The notes under the pieces were generated by a model. It was not told the origin of the DNA, searched no databases, and saw only the letters and a program-made list of their open reading frames with translations. From Methylobacterium amylolyticum (GTDB lineage Bacteria > Pseudomonadota > Alphaproteobacteria > Rhizobiales > Beijerinckiaceae), in contig NZ_JAUYZI010000012.1 of assembly GCF_030700245.1 (NCBI RefSeq), positions 1 through 64,000 of the forward strand: a stretch of DNA of 64,000 bases, in the 5' to 3' direction. Below are positions 53,447 to 61,763 of this stretch, piece after piece. The position numbers and the translations under genes were made by a program. Position 1 is the stretch's first letter, and every line of letters starts with the position of its first letter.

Positions 53447-53683
53447 CAGGGCTCCGAACTCGGGTTAACGCCGGGTCACCTCGGCTGCGATCCACCACCA
53501 CCGTCATTCCGGGGCCGCGCAGCGGAGCCCGGAATCCAGAACCACAGGGCGTGCCGGGCTTGGCTGTCGTCGGCGTTTCTGGATCCCGGGCTCGCCTCCG
53601 GCGCCCCGGGATGACGGCGTGCGTGTCAGAACCGGCGAAAACACGCTGCGGATGTGTCGCGTTCATCCGAGTTCGGAGCCCTG
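53447..53683. repeat. MITE-like interspersed element B (237 bp)
   Basis: The terminal inverted repeats start CAGGGCTCCGAACTCGGG (53447) and end GAGTTCGGAGCCCTG (53683), matching over 24 bp with about 3 differences. The inside holds a palindrome GTCATTCCGGGGCC...CCCCGGGATGACG (about 53501-53616) with inner CCGGAATCCAGAA / TTTCTGGATCCCGG arms. It shares ends and core with element A at 46066-46485 but lacks A's first inner palindrome. It lies 37 nt before ybgC, in a 400-bp gap otherwise without genes. Confidence 0.8.
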
Positions 53684-53720
53684 AGGAGACCGCCCCGACG
53701 GCGGGCGAGGAGGAGGCGAC

Positions 53721-54197
53721 ATGGCCGGAGAGAAGATGGCCGGGGATGAGATGGTCTTGGAAGAGACGGCCGGGGATCGGGGGACCCGCTCGGGCGACCA
53801 CGCGCACGTCGTGCGGGTCTACTACGAGGACACGGATTTCTCCGGCTTCGTCTACCACGCGAGCTACCTGCGTTTCCTGGAACGCGGGCGGACCGAGTTC
53901 CTGCGCGTCCTGGCCGGCGACCAGTCCGAGCTGCACCGCGCGGCGCGCGGGCTGGTGTTCGTGGTGCGGCGGATGAGCCTCGACTTCGCCCGGCCGGCAG
54001 GGATGGACGACCTGCTCACCGTCCTCACCCGCACGCTCGACCTGCGCGGCGCCTCGATGCGGCTCGCCCAGGAGGTCCGGCGCGAGGGCGACCTGCTCGT
54101 GGCGGCGGACGTCACGGTCGCCTGCGTCCGCGACGGCCGGGCCGTGCGCCTGCCCGACGCGCTGCGCGCCCGGCTCGCGCCGCCGGACGCGGCCTGA
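53721..54197 (+). CDS. ybgC: YbgC-type acyl-CoA thioesterase (Tol-Pal associated)
   Basis: This 158-aa hot-dog protein has the YbgC signature VYYEDTDFSGFVYHASYLRF (catalytic Asp) and ERGRTEFLRVLAG, with VRRMSLDFARPA. It hydrolyses acyl-CoA and is the usual first gene of tol-pal operons. The first ATG 53721 gives an extra acidic N terminus; ATG 53736 and 53751 are alternatives. An aldolase gene on the other strand separates it from tolQ, contrary to the usual adjacency. Confidence 0.9.
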   Translation: MAGEKMAGDEMVLEETAGDRGTRSGDHAHVVRVYYEDTDFSGFVYHASYLRFLERGRTEFLRVLAGDQSELHRAARGLVFVVRRMSLDFARPAGMDDLLTVLTRTLDLRGASMRLAQEVRREGDLLVAADVTVACVRDGRAVRLPDALRARLAPPDAA

Positions 54198-54201
54198 GGG
54201 T

Positions 54202-55008
54202 TCAGGCCCGCGCGATCCGCAGCGCCGCGGCGAAGGCGCCCGCCACGAGCATCGCGTCGTAGCCGACCGAGACGAGGTGGAAGCCCATGCCGATCATCTC
54301 GCGGGCCCGCTCCGGCGAGTGCCCGAAGGCGCAGGCGACCTTGCCCGCCTCCCGCGTGCGGCGGACGATCTCCTCCAGCGCGGCGGTGACGGCGGCGCCG
54401 AGCGGGTCCAGGGCGGCGCCGTCCGACAGGGCGATCGACAGGTCCGAGGGCCCGACGAGGATGCCGTCGATGCCCGGCACGGCGAGGATCCCAGCGAGCC
54501 CGTCGATGGCCTCCCGGGTCTCGCACATGGCGATGGTGGTGGTGCGGGCGTTGGCGGTGGCGAGGTAGTCCGACCCGGATCCCTGACCCGAAAACCACAT
54601 CGCCCGGTCCGGGCCCCAACTGCGCTGGCCGACCGGCGGATACTTCGTCGCCGCCGCGAGCGCCCGGGCATCGGCCACGGTGTTGATCATCGGGGCGACG
54701 ATGCCGGCGGCGCCCGCGTCGAGCATCCGCGAGGCCATCGCGAAATCGCCGACCGCCACGCGCACGAGGCCGGGCGTGCCGCTCAGGGCCAGCTCGGTGA
54801 GGGCCGCGGCGGTGGAGGCGACCTCGAACGTCCCGTGCTGCTGGTCGAGCAGCACCGCGTCGAAGCCCGCCCGCGCCATCATGCCGGCGACCGCCGGATC
54901 GCCGAGGCAGGCCCAGCCGAGCAGGTGGCCCGCGCCGTCGCGCAGCCGCTCGGACAGGCTCGGCACGGGTGCGGTCAAGGCTCCCGCGGTGTGTGCTCCT
55001 GCGGTCAT
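54202..55008 (-). CDS. HpcH/HpaI aldolase (2-keto-3-deoxy acid / 4-hydroxy-2-oxovalerate type)
   Basis: This 268-aa class II metal-dependent aldolase starts at ATG 55008 (MTAGAHTAGALTAPV). Landmarks are VLLDQQHGTFE (metal/catalytic region), VAPMINTVADARA, TTTIAMCETREAID and GPSDLSIALSDGA, with the catalytic-Arg region in VRVAVGDF. It cleaves 2-keto-3-deoxy acids to pyruvate and an aldehyde. Nearest relatives include HpaI and 2-keto-3-deoxyrhamnonate aldolase. It sits in reverse between ybgC and tolQ. Confidence 0.88.
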   Translation of the reverse strand: MTAGAHTAGALTAPVPSLSERLRDGAGHLLGWACLGDPAVAGMMARAGFDAVLLDQQHGTFEVASTAAALTELALSGTPGLVRVAVGDFAMASRMLDAGAAGIVAPMINTVADARALAAATKYPPVGQRSWGPDRAMWFSGQGSGSDYLATANARTTTIAMCETREAIDGLAGILAVPGIDGILVGPSDLSIALSDGAALDPLGAAVTAALEEIVRRTREAGKVACAFGHSPERAREMIGMGFHLVSVGYDAMLVAGAFAAALRIARA

Positions 55009-55318
55009 GGCTCCTCCCGCCGCGGCATTCCGGCCGCCGCGGATCGGTCGGCACCATAGAGAGGCGCGCTCCCGCCCGTCCAGGGCGCCGCCGCCCCACG
55101 ATCGCCCGGATCGCAACCGATCCTTAACCCTGTCGCGCCCCTAACAGGGCTGCGGCGCGTGAGGGCCCGCCCCGCCGGGGCGCGACCCTTACTTTCGACA
55201 GATTCGCGGGCGACAGCCTTGATATCGCTCACGCTTCCGGCGGCCGCTGCGTCTCGAAGCGCTCGTCGCCGACGTGGATGCCCGTTCGGCACCGGCCCGG
55301 AGCAGGAGACCTCGACGG
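55009..55318. other. 310-bp gap between the aldolase and tolQ
   Basis: No supported gene. It must hold the promoters of two diverging units. A short inverted repeat, CCCTGT (55128-55133) with ACAGGG (55144-55149), is the clearest feature. The sequence from about 55188 contains CTTACTTTCGACAG and CCTTGATATCGC segments that could be promoter elements of tolQ, but no convincing -35/-10 pair is seen. A GGAG ribosome site lies about 10 nt before the tolQ ATG. Confidence 0.5.
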
Positions 55319-56035
<717 letters not shown>

Positions 56036-56047
56036 GGAGACGACGCG

Positions 56048-56494
56048 ATGGCCATGGCGGCAGGCGCGGCCGGCGGCGCGAAGCGCCGGCGCAGGCGGGG
56101 ACGGCGCAGCGGCGCCATCAACGAGATCAACATGACGCCGTTCATCGACGTCGTGCTGGTGCTGCTGATCATCTTCATGGTGGCGGCGCCGATGATGACG
56201 GTCGGCGTGCCCCTCGACCTGCCCCAGTCGAAGGCCTCGCCGCTCAACTCCGACACCAAACCGCTGACCCTCTCCATCCGGCAGACCGGCCAGGTCTTCC
56301 TCGGCGAGGACGAGCTGACCGACGGCGCGATCGTCGAGCGGCTCACCGCGGCGGCCAAATCCGGTCCCGACGAGCGCGTGTTCGTGCGCGGCGACAAGCG
56401 GGTCGATTACGGCCGCGTCGCCCAGGTCATGGCGATCGTCACCGGCGGCGGCTTCAAGCGGGTCGCCCTCGTGACCGAGCCCGAGCACCAGTAA
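56048..56494 (+). CDS. tolR: TolR inner-membrane proton channel subunit
   Basis: This 148-aa protein has one N-terminal helix (about 32-54) containing the essential proton-carrying Asp in [16 protein letters not shown]. The periplasmic domain has the conserved [10 protein letters not shown] and [14 protein letters not shown]. It starts 12 nt after the tolQ stop, with GAGGAG before the ATG. It dimerises within the TolQ ring. Confidence 0.96.
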   Translation: MAMAAGAAGGAKRRRRRGRRSGAINEINMTPFIDVVLVLLIIFMVAAPMMTVGVPLDLPQSKASPLNSDTKPLTLSIRQTGQVFLGEDELTDGAIVERLTAAAKSGPDERVFVRGDKRVDYGRVAQVMAIVTGGGFKRVALVTEPEHQ

Positions 56495-56504
56495 GGACGA
56501 GCCC

Positions 56505-57803
56505 GTGGCGCTTTCCTTCGACCGCAGGGAACCCGGCGTCTGGATCTCGGCCGGCACGCACGTCGCGCTGCTGACCCTGGCGCTGGTCAGCGTCGCCGCC
56601 CCGGCCCTGCCCGAGGCGCAGGAGGGCGTGCCCGTCGAGGTCATCACCGAGAACCAGCTCTCCGAGATCACCCGGGGCGAGCGGCAGGCCGAGAAGCCGA
56701 TGCCGAACGCGCAGACGCGGGCCGACCGTCAGGCCGAGAAGGTCGAGGATCGCGAGCCGGAGAACGCCAAGACCGACGCGCCGACCGCGCCCACCCGCAC
56801 CGCCGACATGAAGCTCGCCTACGCGGAGGAGATGCCGCTGCGGATGCCGCCCGAGCCCGACCCGGCCGAGGTCGCCAAGGCGGCCAAGGCCGCGCAGGAG
56901 AAGCGCGACGCCGAGAAGGCGGAGAAGGCCGCTACCGAGAAGGCGGCTGCGGCGAAGGCTGCGGCGGAGAAGGCGGCCGAGGCGAAAGCCAAGGCGGAGG
57001 CGCACGCCAAGGCCGAGGCCGAGAAGCGCGAGCAGCTCGACAAGCTGATCGAGCGCCAGGAAGCCGAGGCCGCCGCGGCCGCGAAGGCGGAAGCCAAGGC
57101 GAAGGCCGAGGCCGCCAAGGCCGAAGCGGCCAAGAAGGTCGCGGAGGCGAAGGCCAAGGCCGACGCGCAGGCCAAGGCGGAGGCCGAGGCCGAGCGCCAG
57201 AAGCAGATCGCCGAGGCGAAGGCGGAGGCCGAGCGCGAGAAGGCCGAGGCCGCCGCGAAGGCCAAGGCGGACGCCGCGGCCAAAGCGAAGGCCAAGGCGG
57301 TCGCCGACGCCAAGGCGAAGGCCGACGCCGAGGCCAAGGCCCGCAAGCAGGCCGAACTCGCCGACAAGTTCAACGCGGGCGACATCCGCTCGCTGCTCGC
57401 CTCCAAGGCGCCGTCGCAGTCGACGGGCGCCACCGGCCACGCGGTGCAGAAGGTGGCGGCGCTCGGCGCGGCCACCGGCACGGCGCAGCGCCTGTCGCCC
57501 TCGCTCCGCGACGCCCTGGTCGGCCTGCTCCAGCAGCAGATCGAGCGCTGCTACTCGGCGCCCCCCGGCGCGGCGCAGGGGGTGGTGCTGCCGGTGCTCG
57601 ACATCCGTCTGAACCCGGACGGGTCGCTGGGCTCCGAGCCGCGAATCATGCGCGGCGGCGCCAGCTCCGTCGACCAGTCGATCGCGCAGGCGGCTCTGCG
57701 GGCGGTGCGGCGGTGCGCGCCGTATCACATCCCCGCCACCTACGCGCCGTACTACAACGATTGGAAGGCCATCAACGCGGAGTTCGAGTTCTCGGCGACA
57801 TGA
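56505..57803 (+). CDS. tolA: TolA periplasm-spanning protein
   Basis: The 432-aa protein starts at GTG 56505 (10 nt after the tolR stop). It has a single N-terminal helix (about 10-32), then a long helical domain (about 115-305) of Ala/Lys/Glu repeats ([21 protein letters not shown]). The C-terminal domain (about 330-432) has the [13 protein letters not shown]ys and RRCAPYHIP, the TolA/TonB-like fold that contacts TolB and Pal. Confidence 0.95.
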   Translation: MALSFDRREPGVWISAGTHVALLTLALVSVAAPALPEAQEGVPVEVITENQLSEITRGERQAEKPMPNAQTRADRQAEKVEDREPENAKTDAPTAPTRTADMKLAYAEEMPLRMPPEPDPAEVAKAAKAAQEKRDAEKAEKAATEKAAAAKAAAEKAAEAKAKAEAHAKAEAEKREQLDKLIERQEAEAAAAAKAEAKAKAEAAKAEAAKKVAEAKAKADAQAKAEAEAERQKQIAEAKAEAEREKAEAAAKAKADAAAKAKAKAVADAKAKADAEAKARKQAELADKFNAGDIRSLLASKAPSQSTGATGHAVQKVAALGAATGTAQRLSPSLRDALVGLLQQQIERCYSAPPGAAQGVVLPVLDIRLNPDGSLGSEPRIMRGGASSVDQSIAQAALRAVRRCAPYHIPATYAPYYNDWKAINAEFEFSAT

Positions 57804-57853
57804 CCCCGCGCCGCCCGTCTCCCCCTGCCGACTGACCGCCCCAGACCGAGACC

Positions 57854-59200
57854 ATGCCCGACAGCCTGACCCTCCGGCGCCGCACGGCGTCCCTGCCCGC
57901 GCGCCTGCTGACGCTCCTCGCCCTGATGACGGCCGCACTCGGCCTCGCCGGGCCGGCCCAGGCCCAGCTCCAGCTCCGCATCGGCAGCGGCGCGTTCCAG
58001 CCGATGCCGATCGCGGTGGCGGATTTCGGGGGCGACGCCAGCCTCGGCGGCCTCGTCTCCGGCGTGGTGACGAACAACCTGCGCCGCTCGGGCTACTTCG
58101 CGCCCCTCGACCACGCCAAGTTCCCCGAGAACCCGCCCTTCGACGCCGCCCCGAACTTCGAGAAGTGGCGGGCGGCGGGCGTCCAGGGCCTCGTCACCGG
58201 CCGCGTTTCGCGCGACGGCTCGGGGCGGCTCAAGGTCGAGTTCCGGCTGTGGGACGTGAGTTCCGGCCAGCAGATGACCGGCCAGCAATACGCCACCGAG
58301 CCGGCCAACGCGCGCCGCACCGGCCACCTGATCTCGGACGCGGTCTACACCAAGATCACCGGCCTCGGGCCGTGGTTCGACAGCCGCATCGCCTTCGTCG
58401 ACGAGTCCGGCCCGAAGGAGAACCGCCGCAAGCGGCTGATGGTGATGGACCAGGACGGCGCCAACGTCCGGGCGATCACCAGCGGCGAGATGTCGATCGT
58501 CGCCCCGCGCTACTCGCCGGCCACCCAGGACATCGCGTTCATGGCCCAGGCCAGCGGCCACCAGCCGCGGGTGCAGGTGATCAACCTGGAGACCGGCTCG
58601 CGGCAGGCCTTCGGCACCGCCGAGTCGATGAGTTCCAGCCCGCGCTTCTCCCCGGACGGGCGCCGGCTGGTGATGAGCGTGCAGCAGGGCGGCAACGCCG
58701 ACATCGTGACCATGGACCTCGCCTCCAAGGCGCAGCGCCCGATCACCAACGGCATCGCCATCGACACCTCGCCGACCTACGCGCCGGACGGCACGCAGAT
58801 CGCGTTCGAATCCGACCGCGGCGGCTCGCAGCAGGTCTACGTGATGGGCGCCGACGGCTCGAACCCGCACCGCATCACCTTCGGCGCGGGCTCCGCCTCG
58901 CAGCCGGCGTGGTCGCCGCGCGGCGACCTGATCGCCTACACCCGGCAGCGCAACGGCGGCTTCGCGATCTGCGTGTCGAAGCCCGACGGGAGCGGCGAGC
59001 GGGTGCTGACCGAGGGCTTCCACAACGAGGGGCCGACCTTCTCGCCCAACGGCCAGTACGTGCTGTTCTTCCGCGATCCCGGCGGCCAGGGCGGCGGCAA
59101 GCTCTACATGGTCGACATCACCGGCCGGGTGGAGCAGCCGGTGCCGACCCCGAGCTACGCCTCCGACCCGACGTGGTCGCCGCTGCTCGCGGGACGCTGA
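57854..59200 (+). CDS. tolB: TolB periplasmic beta-propeller
   Basis: This 448-aa protein has a signal peptide ending GPAQAQ (about residue 37). An N-terminal domain (PIAVADFGG, NNLRRSGYFAP) precedes a six-bladed WD40-like propeller. The blades show TolB repeats such as PRFSPDGRRLVM, PTYAPDGTQIAF, PAWSPRGDLIAY and PTFSPNGQYVLF. It links TolA, Pal and the outer membrane. Next downstream one expects pal, but a broken acyltransferase gene is found. Confidence 0.96.
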   Translation: MPDSLTLRRRTASLPARLLTLLALMTAALGLAGPAQAQLQLRIGSGAFQPMPIAVADFGGDASLGGLVSGVVTNNLRRSGYFAPLDHAKFPENPPFDAAPNFEKWRAAGVQGLVTGRVSRDGSGRLKVEFRLWDVSSGQQMTGQQYATEPANARRTGHLISDAVYTKITGLGPWFDSRIAFVDESGPKENRRKRLMVMDQDGANVRAITSGEMSIVAPRYSPATQDIAFMAQASGHQPRVQVINLETGSRQAFGTAESMSSSPRFSPDGRRLVMSVQQGGNADIVTMDLASKAQRPITNGIAIDTSPTYAPDGTQIAFESDRGGSQQVYVMGADGSNPHRITFGAGSASQPAWSPRGDLIAYTRQRNGGFAICVSKPDGSGERVLTEGFHNEGPTFSPNGQYVLFFRDPGGQGGGKLYMVDITGRVEQPVPTPSYASDPTWSPLLAGR

Positions 59201-59312
59201 GTCCCCGCTGCCCACAGGCGCAGACTACGCATCCGGACGGCCCGCCCTTCAGCCCGGCGGCCGCCCGGACTAGCCTCTCCGGGGCCGGAGCGGACCGGCG
59301 CGGCGGCGTCCC

Positions 59313-60467
59313 ATGCAGACCATCGGTTCCCGCCTCGACCGGCACAGCGGCCTCGCGCCGGGCTTCGACATCCTGCGCATCGCGCTCGCGGTCGGCGTCG
59401 TCGTCTGGCACGGGCGCGCGATCGTGCAGGGCGACATCGCGCCGGGCAACCGCTTCTTCGAACTCGGCGGCTACTCGATCATCTCGGCCTTCTTCGGCCT
59501 GAGCGGCTTCCTCATCACGGCCAGCGCACTGCGGCTGCGGCTGCGGGACTTCCTGCTGAACCGGGCGCTGCGCATCGTGCCGGCGCTGGCCGTGGAGGTG
59601 GTGCTCAGCGCCCTCGTCCTGGGGCCGCTGTTCACGGTGCTGGCGACGCGCGGCTACTTCGCCGATCCCGGGACCTACCGGTACTTCGCCAACATCGTCG
59701 GGGTGATCACCTACGTGCTGCCCGGCGTGTTCGCCGGCAATCCGACCGACGTGGTCAACGGGTCGCTCTGGACCATCCCGCACGAGATCGCCTGCTACGC
59801 GATCATGTCGGTCTGCGTGCTGTCGGGAGCGCTGCGGCGGCCCGGGCTGGTCCTCGCCGCCGCGGGCGCGGTGATCGTCCTCGGGTTCCTCCTGGCCTGG
59901 GGCGCCGGGAACGGCCTGCCCGCCCTGCCGGCGCTCGTCGCCGACAAGCTGTTCGTCGGCAAGGCCTCGCGGCTCTACGTGGCGTTCCTGCTCGGCATCG
60001 CCGTCTACCTCTACCGGCACCGGCTGCCCTACCACTGGGCGCCGATCACCCTGGCGGCCGCGCTGGTGCTCGCGGCCGGCGCGCTCGACCTCGCGGACAC
60101 GGCGGCGCTGCCGCAATACCCGCTCATGAACCTCGTGGTGCTGCCGGCGCTGGTCTAACTCACGGCCTGCTTCGGCGTGACCGACGTGCCGGTGCCCGGC
60201 CTGCTCCGGCGGGGCGACTACTCCTACGGGATCTACCTCTACGGCTGGCCGATCCAGCAGGCGATGGTGACGCTGGTGCCGGTGCGCGACACGGCGCAGC
60301 AGATCCTGCTGGCGCTGCCCTGCATCCTGCTGTTCGCGATGGTCTCCTGGCACGCGATCGAGCGGCCGATCCTGGGCCTGCGGCGGCGCCTGTCCTTCGT
60401 GGCCGCCCGCCGGCTCGAAGCCGTCCCGTCCGTCGCCGCGGCGCCGGCGGAACCGGTCCGGCCCTGA
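59313..60467 (+). pseudogene. Acyltransferase-3 family membrane protein, split by an in-frame stop
   Basis: ATG 59313 opens an acyltransferase-3 (OafA/YrhL-like) protein. It has LAPGFDILRIALAVGVVVWHG, the catalytic-His region, SAFFGLSGFLITASAL and NGSLWTIPHEIACY. The frame stops at TAA 60156-60158 (after LPALV) and continues in the same frame (LTACFGV) through DYSYGIYLYGWPIQQ to 60467. The two parts together give 385 aa, the full family length. A single base change to a sense codon (such as TAC) would restore it. Such enzymes acylate sugars or lipids at the inner membrane. Confidence 0.85.
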
Positions 60468-60477
60468 CGGGGCGGCC

Positions 60478-61707
60478 CTACTGGCCGAGCAGCCGGTCCC
60501 GGGCCTTGAGCGCTGGAAACAGGCGCCCCCAGAGCAGCGCGACGCCGACGGTCGCCGCCCCGCCCAGCACCACCGCCGGCACCGCGCCGACCGCCGCGGC
60601 CAGCACGCCCGACTCGAACTCGCCGAGCTCGTTCGAGGCGCCGATGAACACGGTGTTCACCGCCGAGACGCGGCCGCGCATCGCGTCCGGTGTCTCGCCC
60701 TGGACGAAGCTCTGGCGGACGTAGACCGAGATCATGTCCGCCGCGCCGGTCACGAACAGGCACAGCATCGACAGGGGCAGCGAGGTCGAGAGCCCGAAGA
60801 CCAGGGTCGCGATCCCGAACACGGCGACCGCCCGCAGCATCCGCACCCCGGCATGGCGCCGGAGGGGCCGATAGGCCAGGAACACCGCCATGGTCACGGC
60901 GCCCGCGGCGGGCATGCTGCGCAGCGCGCCGAGACCGAGGGGGCCGACGTGGAGCACCTCGCCTGCGTAGATCGGCAGCAGCGCCGTCGCCCCGCCGAGC
61001 AGGACGGCGAACAGGTCGAGGCTGATCGCCCCGAGGACCACGGGCTGCGAGCGGATGTAGTGGATGCCCGCCGAGAGCGCCGCCCAGGTGATCGGCGGCC
61101 GCTCGGACACGGCGGCGGGGCGGAACCGGATCAGCGCGGTCGCGAGGCTCGCCAGCGCGAAGCTCGCCCCCGCCGCCCCGAACACCACCGCCGGCCCCAG
61201 CGCGTAGAGCAGCCCGCCGAGCGCCGGGCCGGCCACCGAGGAACTCTGCCACAGGGAGGCGTTCCAGGCGATGGCCGAGCCGAACAGCGGCGTCGGCACC
61301 AGCGTCGGCAGCAGGGCCTGCAGGGCCGGGTTGGCGAAGGCGCGGGCGGTGCCGACCACCACCACCAGGGCGTAGACTGGCCAGACCGCCCCGTGCCCGC
61401 CGAGCGCGTAGAGCAGCAGGCACAGGCTCGCGGCGGCCTGGAGCGCGAAGGCCGCGGCGCCCACGATCCGCCGGTCGTAGGCGTCGGCGACGTGGCCGGT
61501 GATCAGCGCGCACAGCATCGCCGGCAGGAAGCCGGCCAGACCGACGAGGCCCAGCGCCAGGGCCGAGCGGGTGAGGTCGTAGACGAACCAGCCGATCGCC
61601 ACCGCCTGCATCTGGTAGGCGAGGCCGGTGAGGAAGCGCGCCGTGCCGAACAGGCGGAAATCGCCGATTCCGAAGACGGCCCAGCCGGATGTGTCGTGTT
61701 GGGACAT
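60478..61707 (-). CDS. MFS exporter (EntS/enterobactin-exporter-like)
   Basis: This 409-aa protein starts at ATG 61707 (MSQHDTSGWAVFGIGDF), with AGGG just upstream. The start FRLFGTARFLTGLAYQMQAVAIGW and TGHVADAYDRRIVGAAAF (motif A) are typical of EntS-like MFS exporters, with about 12 helices. The substrate, possibly a siderophore, is unknown. It lies next to the DivL-type kinase gene, same strand, 56 nt away. Confidence 0.87.
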   Translation of the reverse strand: MSQHDTSGWAVFGIGDFRLFGTARFLTGLAYQMQAVAIGWFVYDLTRSALALGLVGLAGFLPAMLCALITGHVADAYDRRIVGAAAFALQAAASLCLLLYALGGHGAVWPVYALVVVVGTARAFANPALQALLPTLVPTPLFGSAIAWNASLWQSSSVAGPALGGLLYALGPAVVFGAAGASFALASLATALIRFRPAAVSERPPITWAALSAGIHYIRSQPVVLGAISLDLFAVLLGGATALLPIYAGEVLHVGPLGLGALRSMPAAGAVTMAVFLAYRPLRRHAGVRMLRAVAVFGIATLVFGLSTSLPLSMLCLFVTGAADMISVYVRQSFVQGETPDAMRGRVSAVNTVFIGASNELGEFESGVLAAAVGAVPAVVLGGAATVGVALLWGRLFPALKARDRLLGQ

Positions 61708-61763
61708 GTCGCCCTGCTGATCGGAAGCGGCCGGCCGGTCAAGCCGGGCCTGCGGCGCCGGGC

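Noticed and set aside
56454..57938. Leu/Gly-rich open frame antisense to tolA
   Set aside because: It is the complement of the Ala/Lys/Glu repeats of TolA, which produces artificial Leu/Gly/Arg repeats.
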